A stretch of DNA of 64,000 nt from Oreocharis arfaki. Taxonomy: Eukaryota > Chordata > Aves > Passeriformes > Paramythiidae. Below are positions 37,101 to 49,752 of this stretch, in pieces. The position numbers and the translations under genes were made by a program. The stretch lies in assembly GCA_013398015.1 (NCBI GenBank), contig VZRR01009907.1, forward strand, positions 57,259-121,258. The letters are read 5' to 3'. The notes under the pieces were generated by a model that saw only the letters and a program-made list of their open reading frames with translations, did not search any database and was not told the DNA's origin. Positions within the stretch are counted from its first letter, which is position 1, and each line of letters begins with the position of its first letter.

Positions 37101-39519
37101 TCTAGGAATGCTGAATGATTTGTGTGAAGTTTTGAGGACAAAGCTTGACATAATTAGAGAAAAATACCCTAAACAAAGTGCCTGAAAATGAAATAGCCGT
37201 TGCAGCAATGGAAAATGTTACAGACATTTAAAAAAAAAAAATGGAAGACATTCATTCATAGTGTTAAGAAGCACATACACTTTGCTTTCATGTTTCTTAT
37301 CATCACTTTAATTTTTATCTCCACGTGAGAATAATTATTCCAGGAAACAAAGAAAGAGCAACATTCAGTTACTGAAAAATATAAACAGTCATTTCCTGAG
37401 CTCCACAGCGGGCACTATTGTCACACTCTGACCCCTCTGGCCCTCACAACCCTTGAATATTATTTAGGCTAATTTCTGAAAGTTTCAGTCAAACGATAAA
37501 CCTGGCTCCATTATAAGGACCTCAGAACACCATTTTGTTTACAGTCAACCAGGCAAACTGCACATAAATAATTAACCAATTGCTTCGAATAGTTGGAAAA
37601 ACAGTATCATATCTGTTACTGACAAAGTGAGTTTAAAACATTTTCTTTTTCCCCAGAACTGGACTAAGTATACTTCAAAAAGCAATAATTAGCTTCAGTC
37701 TGAATAAAAATGCATAGAACGCTTTGGGATTATTTCTTTGCAGATTTGATGGCTGGTGTAATAGCAAGGCAAGTACATGAACACCACAGAAGTATAAACA
37801 TCCACCAACTAATTTCAATATATGTCTGAACATAGCTTTAGTCCTGAGAATGTTATAGACAATATTGTTTATCTAATATAGACAAAATATACCAAACTAA
37901 CTGTGCTGACAGCATAGGGTTTGTTGTTTGTTTGGGTTTTTTTTTTTTTAGCAATGACAGAAGTTTCAGGAGATGAAATTATTTGTTAAAATGTTAAATT
38001 GACTTACACTAGGTGATACATATGCATATGGATTATCCACAGTGCAGGCTGATTTTACCTACCAATTTCCTGTTAAGGTAAATGCTGAATCCAGTCTAGC
38101 TTAGCATTAAATTAAGCCACCAGGAATTTTTGTTGAACATATACTGAAATCCCAGGAAAGGATATATATTTCTCCTAAAAATCACTGCAGTTTTTACCAT
38201 GACTAGACTTCAACTGCACTGAAACACCGACACAGAAATTTAGCAGCAGCAGCAGAAGCCCTCACAGATGCAAACTCTGCAGGAGACTTGTTTGGCAGAT
38301 CAGAGATCACTATCCGGGCACAAATCACTGACATACTGCACTGCAATGGTTCTTTCTCCAGGTATTTTACATGGCTGTTCCCCAAAGAAAACTCCAAAAT
38401 AGATCAAAAAATGTAACTGCCTAGAGGTTTCAAGCCTTTTTGGTCTGCAGTGTAGATACAGATCTACTGTGCATCTTTTTAAAGGTTTTGCTACCCCAAC
38501 CCAGCAAAAACCATAAAGGTAAAAGCTGAATGGAACAAACATCCCGCAATCTGAAAATGTTTTTGTTAGAAGGTGTTTTTAATCTCCTGCCTCATTAGGA
38601 TGTTCTGAATCTTAAAACAGAAGATCATCCTGCATTAATAACGTTTTTAATGTGTTGGCATACAACAACATGAACTAGTCAGTAAGTCAGACATTTTACT
38701 GACTACGGAAACAATCCTATGTTCAATAATCAAGCACAAGTTTTCAATGTATAGCTAGATTTAGTGCAACATTAAACTGGCTTCCTCCCCCCACCTCCTT
38801 TTCATTGTGTCAAACCATCAGGAAAAGAAACCCAAGCTTCATTCAGCACACAACCAGAAGTAATCTATCTTCTGGGTCTCAATTGTTATTTCATACATGA
38901 ATTGAGAATATTACATATCATGTAGCAAAACACTAAAGCATACAATATAGCTTGACTATTTCTGAAGACAGGGAAAATATTTCTGGTATGTGAGACTAAA
39001 ATAAATGTACCGTTCATGGCAACAACTGCAAACACCTAGTCCTACTAAATCAACCCCCAAACTCATAGAAACACTACAAATAATGAACCCAAAATCCAAA
39101 AGATATCAAATTTCACTTACAGAAGCACAGAGCTGGACTCACTTTAACTTTTATCTGCCTTCCTCATCTCGTATCATCCTTCCACCCATATCTCAATAAA
39201 CTTTACTCTTAACTAAACTTACAACACCTATTACTCTTTCCCTCATTCAAAAATATCAACACTAATGCAACTTTACAGATTTTGCATCCCTGTGCAAGGC
39301 TTTTACCAGTTATATAGTGTAAACTTAATCATTGTCCTATCCAGACAACCAGGAATTCAATCCGCAAAAGCTCACAATAACATTTCCGGATACCAGAACG
39401 TCCAATATTGCTACCCCTCCTCAAATATTCTTGATTACCAAGATTTATAAGAAAATATAAAACTAGACCTTAGAATCATGGAACCTCGGTGCAAGTGAAT
39501 GCCAAACCCCTGCCTGCAG

Positions 39520-40270
39520 CCTCAGGACCCGTATCGCCCGCACCAGGCAAACACCCACGCTCGCCCACCCCGAGCCTGGCGGCACGGCCGCTCCGCCGCC
39601 GCTCCCCGTGACACCCGGGCGGCGCCCGGCTTGCCGCCCCGCTCCCCTCCCTCACGGGGCTGAGACCTGCCCCGCGGCCCCGGGGAACGGGACGCGACGG
39701 CACGGGCTGGGCTGGGCTGAGGGAGCCCGGGAGCCGCCGGCTTTAGAGTCGGTTGTGTGTGTGTCACCCACCGACCCACCCGGCGGCCCCGGGGGTGATC
39801 CAGCACTTTCCGGGCGCAGGCCTCGGGCAGGCACAGCCCCGCAAGACTCCCGGCTCCGCTCGGCCCTGCTGCCCCTTCACACAGCCCCTGCTGCCCCTGG
39901 CCTCCCTCAGCCCGCTGTACCTGCCAGCTGCAGCGCTCCCGCGCCGCTCTGCGGGCTCGGCCCCGGCCGCCCGCCCTCCTCCGGCGCGGGGGGGGCGGTA
40001 GGTCCTGCGCCCGAGCTGCCGCCGCCCGCCGGCGGTGAGGGGGGAGGAAAAGGAGGGGAGGAGGAGGGTGACTCCGGTGCTCAGGACTGTGCAATCGGGC
40101 CCGGAGCCATCGAGCGCCCGCGGCGGCCGGGAGGAGGGCGGGAGCGGCCCGGGGAGCGCGGAGCCCGAGGCGGGGTGTCGCGGTGCCGGGGGGAACAGAG
40201 TCACCGCCCCGGGGCGCTCCGAGGCTCCGCGGCCGCCGGGGCGATGAGCGGCTCTGCGCTAGTGGGGCAC
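39520..40270. promoter_or_regulatory. HEATR5A: CpG island, inferred HEATR5A promoter
   Basis: This is an abrupt GC- and CpG-rich block inside AT-rich DNA, with GC-box-like runs (GGGGGGGCGG near 39988-39997). It lies about 10.8 kb upstream of the HEATR5A ATG exon and in the expected place for a housekeeping-type promoter. Long open frames on both strands here follow from the low density of stop codons in GC-rich DNA and are not called as genes. Confidence 0.75.
39921..40200 (-). other. HEATR5A: Probable HEATR5A 5' UTR exon 1 (boundaries tentative)
   Basis: The ATG exon begins with untranslated bases after an acceptor, so a noncoding first exon must lie upstream. The only CpG island between it and DTD2 spans about 39520-40270. 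Within it, CTGGCAG|GTACAGC (GT at 39920-39919, minus strand) is the best donor-like site I can see. The transcription start is a guess within the GC-rich block. Other donors, or further UTR exons, cannot be excluded. Confidence 0.4.
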
Positions 40271-40990
40271 AGCCGGGGGCTCGCGCTCAGCGCTCTCCCA
40301 CCAAAAACAGCAACAAAAAGTCCCTCTCGGTGATGCTTTGTGAAGGGAGCTCAGCTAGCACTGCTGGGATTTGTACCTGGCTGTGATCAGAGTTTGCCAT
40401 GGCTCCTCATTTCCACTCCGCCCCTCAGGCATCCACGTCCGTACTTCCCTGGGAAGGCCCCTGGGCACTGCACAGGACAGTAACAGGAACACGCCCTTTT
40501 TATTAAACGTTCGTCAAACCCAGCATTTGCAAAAGTTGTTACTCCTGGGTTTCATCAGTGTAAGCTGTGATCCCAAATCGATATGGGATCCCAAGTCAAG
40601 GAGTAATTCTGCGTCTTACAGACAAGGTCAGCTGAAGCGCCTCCAGGAATTTCACAACGTTTCTCCTGGGGCATAGGTGGTCCAGCTGGAAGAGGTTGCT
40701 TTGTCACTGGGAATTACTTCCACCCTTCCAAATTTTCTTTAGTGAACTCACTGGTCCTGAGACAAAATCCATTGGAGGGATTTTCTTTAATGCATTCTGT
40801 GATCAGTTTAAGTTCTATCTTAGTAGGAGGAAAGTATATGTCTCTCAACCATTTTTTAGTTTTAAAATAAACAAACATTAATCTTATTGTAGTTTTCCAG
40901 CTGATGCCTAGCCGTGTTTGGAATCTAGGACCCAGATTTCTCTCCACAAGCTGTGCTTTCTGAGACTATCTTCTTTTAACTGGTGCAAAC

Positions 40991-41300
40991 AGAATCTCAG
41001 AATCGCTAAGACTGGAAAAGACCTCTAAGATTGCATCCAACCTTTCTTTGACTGATCACCACAATATCAACTAGACCGTAGCACGAAGTACCAAAAAGTG
41101 ATGGTGACTCCACCTCCTCCCTGAGCAGTCCATTCCAATGTTTAATGACCCTTTCCATAAAGATATTCTTCCCGGTGTCCAGCCTGAACCCCCCATGGCA
41201 CAGCTTGAGGCCATGTCCTCTTGTGCTGTCACTGGCTGCCTGGGAGAAGAGGCTGACCCCCACCTGGCACCAACCTCCCTCCAAGTAGTTGTAGAGAGGG
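40991..41300 (-). mobile_element. CR1 LINE 3'-end fragment
   Basis: On the minus strand it reads CTCTCTACAACTACTTGGAG, then a GGGTCAGCCTCTTCTCCCAG segment, a region like GGACTGCTCAGGGAGGAGGT, and the tail GAGGTCTTTTCCAGTCTTAG with GATTCTGAGATTCT. This order is that of the CR1 3' end. It is 5'-truncated and seems to lack some of the bases normally found between the GGAGTCACC block and the tail. Confidence 0.88.
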
Positions 41301-44047
41301 AACCATTGTGGTGAGGAAATAATGTCTGGGACACAAAACCATAGGAGCTGAAATTGTTTCTAAACCTTGCATAAGCTTGTACATTCGACTTCACATAGGT
41401 TCCATATGTAAAGTTTGCATGCAGAAGATCCTCTGTGAACATCTGTACTCAGTTATGCAGATGATGCTGCTGAGAAATATTTCAAAGAGCACACGCAGGG
41501 CTGCCTGATTACATTGTGCTGTGGAGGCCACAAGCACCAGGCTGTGTTACCATATATGGACACTGGTTTCATTTTTACTAAACTGGGATAAAAAACATGA
41601 ACACTGATGCAATGACCTTTTAAAAAAAAATTCTGGCAATGGACGTGGTAATGAAGAATATGCCTCATACCTGAAGCAGGAAATTATTTACATATTGTAT
41701 TTCACAGAAATCAACTCTACAAACTCGCACTGATGTAAAGGTGTTAACCTGTTTTCAGAAATCATATACATTCCCAGGAAAGAGTTATTTGCTAAGTTAA
41801 CCTCATTTCGATCAGGAGCTGAGTTGCTGCTACTAATTCATTGATTTGCAATTCACTTGTGAGAAAGGTGAGAAAGCTGAACAATTTATATTCAAAGACT
41901 GCTGGTGTTACGACTTTTTCCATAAGGAACTCCAGAAAAACAAGGGCCCTCTGACAGTCCTGAGGTACCAGAAACACCTGGCAATATTTGTGAAGGATTC
42001 ATCATGTTTAACTCAGAAACAAATGAACAACCCCAAATCTAGAATAATTTTTGGAAGATAATTGATGTTATTATCATTATTATACCTATTATTCACTCTG
42101 TATTGGTAGCAGGCAGAGACCCACTCAAAATTAGTATCTCGTAATTCTGAGTGTTACATGAACACATGGCAAGACAAAACATCATTCATTAAGAAATAAA
42201 GACTTGCTTAGTTTTTCCCAATAATTATCTTGCCCAGCCCCCCAGGACACATGACATCAGATCTAAGTAATGCTTTGTAAAAGCTAAACTGATATGAGTC
42301 AATTGGAATAACAAGTCATATTGATGAAGGATGCTCCTTCCATCTCTGGGTACATCAGCTTTAGGGTTGCTTTGTGCCAGCAGTGCTTACTTAAGGGTAA
42401 GAGTCTGTCTTCATTGGATTTATAGCTAACCTTGATTTTTATTATTATTTTTCCCTAAATTGGTCAACAGACTGTTAACCATGCACTGATTCAAATTAGC
42501 ATCTACTTTAGCAGTTATGCATGCCAGTTTTATTTTTCCCCTTTCAATCTGAAATTAAAAAAGAAATTGTCGTGCAAATTTATAGTGATTTCTCCTAAAA
42601 CAGAAAAAAATAGAACAGTTAGATGTGTTCACCATGTATTAATTCAATTTTCCTTTCCCCCATTAGTCCTGATTGTGCTTCAGTAAGAAATTACTTAATA
42701 AAATAAGCAACTGGCAAATAATTGAAATGCACAAACCTACTGATCAGTCTTCTCATTAGTCTATTTTGGTAAAGTGGGTTGACTGATTTAGAGCATGAGT
42801 CAGTTCTGCCATACAAATTCCAGACATAGTAGAATATCTATACAGTTACATATTCCTCTGAGCTAAATATTTTCATTATTTCAGCTTTATAATCCTCAGT
42901 GACTCTAGAGGAAGAAAAAAGAATGTATGCCTTTGAATTCAGTGGGATTGTCTACACATGGGTAAGAATCACAGGACTAGGAGCCTGATCTGAATTAAAT
43001 GTTACATCGCCAAATAATTACATAGCAAACAAAACCAAATTCCATTATATTTTAAAATAATTAAGAAGGGATGTCTTTACATTAATTATAAGGTTAACAT
43101 TTAGTTTTACTTTCTGGAGGCATGTAGAATCCAATACATTTTGGCCTGTCCTAGCTTTTGCAATGCTTTAGGTACCAATCTTTCTTTTTTTACACATTGA
43201 ATATCAAAAATAATGTACAGTTTTATGCTACAATACTGCTAGTCTTCTTTTTATTCCCAACACAGTTCCTTTTTGTACTATCACAAAATGCAAGGCCTGA
43301 ATTCCTGCCAAGCAATTACACAGTCCTGCTGTTATTTTAAATCCTAAAATGCAAATAAAAGTATTATGCAGGCCTAGATAATGTTAGATACAGCTACCAA
43401 CATGGAAGCGGGAAATAAAGTTAGATCTAGGGATGGATTGCCAGCTAAATACTAAGGCCTCCCAAAACCCTTTTACAATCACTGTTAATCCAAAACTTTC
43501 ATTGCCAGTCTCTTTTCTAATGGAGCCCATCTAAATAGCATGAAGCTTCTTTTCTTGCATATTTTTAACACATACTGATGTAATAGGGCATCTATTGCAG
43601 CACTTACACCAGTAAATACAATTAAAGTGAATGGAAAACAATTTTAAATTCAGAGTAATGAGATATATATGAACTAGAACAGTAAGACAGGAATGCCATT
43701 TAATTGCTTTCCCATGCTGTCTGGATCACTCATTTTAGAAATACTATGAGGTATTTTTGTACTGATACCACACTGTGCATTGAGGTACTCAAAGTGCTCT
43801 GTGAACATTATTAGCTCAAGTCACATTTGTGAGGCAGAGGCTAAAGTAGGAGGTAGTGAAAGGCAACTTCCTGTTGTTCCAACAAAGGCGAAGAGAGGTG
43901 AAAGTGCACTGCCTTCTGATGCAAAAAGAGAATCAGAGGTGATTTTTTGCTTTTAGTGAAAGGGGGAAAACCCAGTGGTTTTAAACCTCTTTTCCCCCTG
44001 TTTCCACTCTTTCTTTCTCCATCACAGATGGAAAAAGTGGAGCAGAA

Positions 44048-44098
44048 AATTGCTTTGCCCAAAGCCAGACACTGGCAGTAATTGAACTAGAAGACAGC
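44048..44098. mobile_element. MIR-like SINE relic (weak)
   Basis: TGCTTTGCCCAAAGCCAGAC followed by a CACTGGCAGTAATTGAACT-type end resembles the core and tail of ancient MIR SINEs. It is diverged and the call is by eye only. Confidence 0.35.
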
Positions 44099-44555
44099 AT
44101 TGGTTTAAATTGAATATGTGCAATACATTCATAGTATTTGGGCTATTCTGACTGCTGTTTCTTTCTCTTGTCTACATACACCATTTACTTTTCAACTGTA
44201 TTTGCATGGCACTTCTGGTAACAGAATCTTGCGGGGATTCCCAAACAATGAGTTGCTTTCAAGGAGCTTCAAGAAAATAAGAATGAATAAATAGGAAGTA
44301 CCAAATTCACCAAATTCTTGAGAGAGTGTCTCAAATTTTGGGTGCTGTTTTCTCAATAAAAAGATTAAGGAGGAAGCTCTGATTTCTGTTCTTGTCCAGC
44401 AATTGTGACTCTGATGTCTAGAATAAAGCAGCTGGTGGATCTCTGAAACAATTCAGTCCTGTCCCACTGTGCTATGCAATACATTAAACAGAGTGATAGA
44501 CATTGTTTTATTCAATGCATGGTCTTAAGGACCAAGACACTGAAAAAAAAAAATA

Positions 44556-44613
44556 GATAGCCATTTATTAGATGAGAATTGAGATGCAAAGAAGGTAAGA
44601 AATGAAGTCAGTC
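44556..44613. mobile_element. MIR-like SINE relic (weak)
   Basis: The stretch with TTAGATGAGAATTGAGATGC and AAAGAAGGTAAGAAATGAAG resembles the MIR core (gatgaggaaactgaggcac..., agaggttaagtgac...). Highly diverged. Confidence 0.3.
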
Positions 44614-45950
44614 AAAATAGAGGTTGGTGGGAGACCTCAGGTAATGCCTGTGCACTTGTGGAGACCATTCTAGCCCTCTGCGGCATACTGCTACTCCAGC
44701 TTTGAAAGAGAAACCATGTGTTTGAAGGAGTCAATATAGAAGACAGTAATAGAAACTAAAAGCAAAAAATAATGGAAGCTTAAAAGATTCATCACTCCTT
44801 CTCCAAAGAAGCTGTTTTTATACCAGGGGTGAGATTGAGGTTCAGCAGATCATACTTTTAAATCCAAGTAGATGTGGAATTTTGTTCTCAAAGAGGAGCT
44901 GAAGAGCAGTCACTACATTGAGTCACAATGAAGAACTTTTGTGGAGCTTTTGTGGTAAATGAGATCAGACATCACAGATGCATTAAAAGACCTTAAATTA
45001 AAAGGTTAAAAGCACCACAAAGGCTGGCTAATATCCAGCAGCCCATCAAGTGGCTGCCATTTCAACATGGGGAAGCAACTGTCTGCAGAAACTGTTATGT
45101 GCAAAATCTTGTTATGGGCAAAAAGAAATCCACCCTATGTTTAGAGTCATGCCAAATTTATTTTAATTGCAACTTTAGCAATTTAATCAAAGAATTATTA
45201 TCAGTCAAAATCTAATTATTGCAGAAAAGAAAAGGAAATAAAATTAAAGAAACTGTATAGAAAGTCTCAATAATACTACAGTAAAAATTGTTATGCAAGC
45301 ACTATTTAGTACCTACCCTTACCCCTTTTCCTGGTGCTATGCTTGCCCTTTCACCTCCTTGTGGCTTCCACCTGGTAGAGGGAGCACAGTGTATCATCAG
45401 CATCTGGAGTCCTGTGCCTGCAGGAATACGATGTTGATGTTTATGATTTCTTCTTTCTCTCCTTTTTTTGGAAATAGCTCTCACTTGGGGCTCTTTTCGT
45501 ACATTTTCTAATGAGGTTTTACTCTTTGATTTTTCTTCACTGGCTTGCAACTATGTATTTTTGTTCATCTAAAGTGTTTTGCTTCATACCATATACTCAT
45601 TCTTTATTCTTTTTTTTATCCCTAAGAATAGTTTTGTCCAGCTCCAGGTTTGTATTTCTTTAACTGACCGTTGGCAAGTTGTTTATAGCCTTGGGAATCT
45701 CCACTGCCAGCCTGTGCCCCATCTCTTACGATCCCATGCCTCTACACTGCAGTCAATGTCTTCACTTCTCAAGGTTGCTGCTGTTTTAATAGGCCTGTAT
45801 TTCTGTACCCTGTAACACTTAGTCATAAATAAATCATTCTACACAGAATAACAACTAATTATTAAAGTCTACATAATAACTGTGGTTACACATAAAAGTA
45901 AAACAGATTTGCCATAGCCTCCTCTCCTTAGAAAAAAATTTCTTTCAGCA

Positions 45951-46027
45951 AAAAAAAAAAAAAAAAAAGGCAACAACAACAAAACAAAAAAACAAAACAA
46001 AACAAAACAAACTAACCAAAAAAACCG
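45951..46027. repeat. A-rich simple sequence with CAAAA repeats
   Basis: A run of A residues (about 45951-45968) followed by CAACAA and repeated AAAAC units to about 46027. It may be a retroelement tail, but no element body is recognisable beside it. Confidence 0.8.
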
Positions 46028-48640
46028 CCAAAGCTCTAAGAAGCCTGGGGAAAGTTCCTGTGATAAGCCTCCATGCTGAGCTCTTGTAACACTTGGGACA
46101 GTGCCTGGGGACTGTCACTAGCAGTAGCAACACAGTTGCAAGTATTACTGGGCTACATGCTGTCTATTAACTTCCAGTTCTGGATTAATATTTGTATGTT
46201 GTAAATTCGTATGTTGCATACTCTGTGTAGCAGCAGAGGTAAAAATTTCCAGAAAGGACATGGAAAAGAAGCAGAAATACTGCTGACTAGAAAACAGGCT
46301 GTTGCACCTGAACTCATTAGTGAGTGTTTATGAGCCCAGTTCATAGTCCACACATGCTCAGCTCCAACACACTGGGTGTGTACGCTGCAAACAAGGTCCA
46401 AAAACCTGATTTTGCAATTCCTGTGTGGCAGTTGAATTGGAGACATAATAGCATAAGGACCACTCCTGATTCTGTAGGTTATTTCAAGGAAGTGGGGAAT
46501 ATTAAGCATCTTCTAATAGATATCCTCTAAGTATAGAACAGGATAAGTATTTGAGTTTTTGTCTAGTCATAGAACAGAAACTATTTAAAGCAGAGTCAGG
46601 TCATCTGTTTAAAGTATATATTCATGGTTGAAGGGAATAAGCACTTGGCTTTGAAAAAGTAGTTTTAATCAATTTTTTTTATCAGTATGGTCCAGCATGT
46701 TATTCAAAAATGGCTTCCTTCAGCAAATGGATTGTGAATCAATAGTAGATATAAATAAAGCAGTACAAAGGGCACAGCATTCAACAAGCTACCAGTCCCT
46801 GGAGCAGAAGATGGCAGTATCAAGATGGATACACAAATAAATCAGAAATAGGCAGATAATACACAGATATCCACCTTTTTGCAAAAATTTCAGAGTTCTG
46901 TCTGGTCCTAAGAACCATTGAAATGTACATTAGTTCTTATGTGCTTTATATGACAGACTACTGTGAGATGGAGTTTGGTTTGAAGTCTGTTTTTCACTAA
47001 ACATTTTCAAGCTTATCCCTCTTAGAAAACACAGCGTTCTTTAAATATAGAGAACGAATTGCCAGGCTGCCAAAGATCTTTTTGGAGACAGGAAATAAAT
47101 TTAAAACTGCAGACTTTGTATTATACCTCAAAGGATCAATTCTTGAGATATACTAAATACCCACAATTCCTGTAAAGGCTGTGAAAAGTGATGTTACTCA
47201 GCACTTTTTAGGATTTGACCTCCAACAGAAAGAGGAATTAAAACGTTTTTTCAAGCACACAGATCATAATGAATTTGTATTAGTCATTTGCATCAGGACA
47301 ATATTATTTAAATGTTGCTAGTAGGCACTTTGAACATGACTCATATTGTGTCTATCATAACTGTTAATTATTAACGAATAAATATGTCATTTGGGTCCTA
47401 ATAGGTAATATTCCTAGGTAATTCGTATAAATGCTTGTTTTCAACTGTGAGAATGTCAGCTGCCAGGAATTCAATATCCTTATTTATTTCATAATTATTA
47501 ACCATATATTATGCTAACCTGAAAAAGATTTCATTGCTCTCTTATCAAAACTATAAGCTTCCTATCTTTTAAAAAATACGAAGATTACACATTCAATGTT
47601 TTCTACAAAATAAAGATAAGGACAGAGTATTTGTTAACTACCGGCCTACAATTAAGGATTGTGCAAGCTACCAACCTCACTAACCATAAGGTTTTATATA
47701 TCTTCCAGGATAATTTCTTACTCAAATGACAAACCTGGATAATTGTGGGACATCATATAAATGTCTGATTTCACTTTGAACCTTTCTAAACCATAATGCT
47801 GCATTAAAAAGAGAAACTTATTCACAGGATGAACATATTTGAATCAGTTTTGAATTTGCCACATTTTAATATAGCTGTTCTGTTATTACTGCCTTTCAAG
47901 GCAGAATTTCCCATTATATCTTCTTAACACCATCTGTTAATAATGTTTACAACAGAACTGCATAGGGGGTCAGCTGGGAAAGGGGGCCCAAATGTACCAA
48001 TACTGTTTATAAAAGGAAAGTTAGTCTCTGCCGAGCAGCTTCAATGGACAAAAAGCTGGAAGGAAGCAATAGGGGCAGAGGGAACAATGAGATGGCAGCA
48101 TACATTGTACCATCTTTATTTTTGTTTTCGTTTGAATGTTTCTGTTCTTCTCCTGAGGCTCTGTTATGAAAGAATTGAGTAGACAGCAAGACCACAATAA
48201 CAAGGACATGGACCAAGCTATAGCAGGCAGCCTATCAAAACACATCAGAGATTTCAGAATGCAAACTTCAAGCAAGCAATTCAGTGATATTGCTGGTTTC
48301 TAGATATGCCTCACTTATTCTTCCCTGCGTAGCCCATGATCAATCCTGTACTACCTTAAGTCTCCCACCCTTACACACTCTGGTTGAGGGGGATGGACTT
48401 TCTTATTTAGTACCTACTCTCTAAGAGGCTAAAAATTCAGTGAATTTCTTTTCAATATACTAGTTAGTTAGAAAGCATTGTTATTTTATAGATAGAAAAC
48501 ATAAAGGCAAAAATTGATTTAAGTACATATAAGGTATTTTTTTATCTATAAATCACTTCTTCAAGCAATACATGTAATACTTCTTTCATTATTTTTTAGT
48601 AAAAAATAATTGCATTATCCCATTTTTGTTGATAAACGTT

Positions 48641-49170
48641 TGTGGCGCTGTACCCCCTCTTACTGATCACTTCCTGCCCTCTCCATGGGGTCTCCCTCCT
48701 TCCCCTGCCCCTAGTCCTGGCCACTCCTCGAGTTCTCCCTATTGGTTCCTGTATCCCAACACCGCCCATGTACCACCCCTGTGCCCTGAAACCATTTGCC
48801 CATGTGCTCTCCCCGCCCCCCTGGCACCCGGGTAAACTGAGGCTCCAGGCCATGTGACTCTCTCTCTGCCTCTCTCTGCCCCTGGGAGCAGCCTGCCAAC
48901 AGCTCCTCTCCTCTGCCTTTGAGGGCCAGCCCGTGTGCTGGCCCCAGGCTTTGGGGAGGCAGCATGGAATAAAGACCTTTGCAGTGCCATGAGGAGAGCC
49001 TTCTCACCTCCTTTGCCATCACTGAAGTTGCAGGCTGGCAGCTGGAGCAGCGGTGCGGGGCGTCCGAGATGGACTGCAGGAGGGCAGAGAATCCCTGCCT
49101 TGTCCCAAGAAGCCCCCGCTGCGCTCATAGGGAAAGCTGCAGCAGCTAAGCAACACCCAGCACTGCAACA
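48641..49170 (+). mobile_element. Solo LTR of an endogenous retrovirus (530 bp) with 6-bp target duplication
   Basis: The element begins TGTGGCGCTG and ends CACTGCAACA (TG...CA termini) and is flanked on both sides by AACGTT (48635-48640 and 49171-49176). It contains an AATAAA at 48968-48973 and no retroviral coding region, so it is a solo LTR. A 6-bp duplication is typical of class II (ERVK-like) elements. It shares the string GTACCACCCCTGT with the LTR at 53994. It lies antisense to DTD2, about 250 bp beyond the DTD2 stop. Confidence 0.88.
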
Positions 49171-49417
49171 AACGTTTTGAATTATTGGATCAATATTAAC
49201 AATTATTTTGAGCACACTTCAGATGCATATGAAAAAAAACACACACTCATTATAGCAAGGCAGTCTTGGGAATCCTCCTATTCAATTCTATTGGCAAAAC
49301 CAGCATAGATGAGTGAAAGCCTTTTTTAAACTATCTCCCAAGGCAATCAAGCACTTTAATGCTTAGGAGAAAAAAAACAACCAAACAAAAGACACCAGTA
49401 CTGTATTCAGGATACAT

Positions 49418-49423
49418 TTTATT
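49418..49423 (-). terminator. DTD2: DTD2 poly(A) signal AATAAA
   Basis: On the minus strand AATAAA occurs three bases after the TGA stop (49429-49427). A U/GU-rich stretch follows at about 49370-49398, as expected downstream of a cleavage site. Use of this site would give a 3' UTR of only about 20-35 nt; a more distal site cannot be excluded. Confidence 0.6.
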
Positions 49424-49426
49424 TTT

Positions 49427-49752
49427 TCAAAATTCAATCAGATGAGTGTAAGGTCCATTCGTATCCAGTTTTAACACCTGCCTGTTTCCATATGTGCCAT
49501 GCTTGACAAGAACACCAGCTTCCATGCATTTGGCATTGGTGGCCAGTTCTTTTTCACACAAAGTCACAAACTGAGAGTAAAGTTCCAACCCTTTTTCTTT
49601 TTCAATGTTTGTATGGTACTGCATCTTTCTTCCCTTTGGTTTACCACCTAGGGTAGCTTGTGGTATGATGAGTACATCGCCTGGTAAATCAAGAACAGAA
49701 ACAAACTCGCCGTTTTCATTTTCACTTAATTTAACATTCAACAGCGTATTGA
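49427..49752 (-). CDS. DTD2: DTD2 coding exon 3, residues 60-167 and stop
   Basis: The acceptor is TATTTGCAG. The exon reads (V)NTLLNVKLSENENGEFVSV, then LDLPGDVLIIPQATLGGKPK, and later ELYSQFVTLCEKELATNAKC to HLIEF and TGA. It holds the PQATL and TNGP motifs and the conserved HGTYGNRQVLKL segment. Confidence 0.97.

Larger units (their letters stand above)
29108..39920 (-). other. HEATR5A: HEATR5A intron 1
   Basis: This 10.8-kb stretch holds no exon I can support. It contains the poly-A assembly gap near 31564-31624, A-runs near 35501-35518 and 37939-37950, an AT-rich block at 34388-34450, two perfect hairpins (29909-29929 and 34151-34180), and otherwise plain AT-rich unique-looking DNA. Its upper limit depends on the tentative exon 1 donor. 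Confidence 0.7.
40271..49420. other. Intergenic region between HEATR5A and DTD2
   Basis: About 9 kb with no gene I can support. It holds a CR1 fragment (40991-41300), MIR-like relics (44048-44098 and 44556-44613), a CTCF-like motif (45371-45384), an A-rich simple-sequence block (45951-46027) and a solo LTR (48641-49170). The rest is AT-rich without recognisable features. Confidence 0.8.

Noticed and set aside
39522..40333. Long open frames (190 and 241 codons) on both strands in the CpG island
   Set aside because: They are Pro/Gly/Arg/Ala-rich frames created by the lack of stops in GC-rich DNA, overlap each other on opposite strands, and resemble no protein.
41006..41442. Overlapping minus-strand open frames of 92 and 123 codons
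   Set aside because: They read through the 3' end of a CR1 element, which is noncoding or out of the pol frame here.
48739..49215. 158-codon minus-strand open frame
   Set aside because: It lies almost wholly within the solo LTR and overlaps its end; a chance frame in GC-rich repeat DNA.
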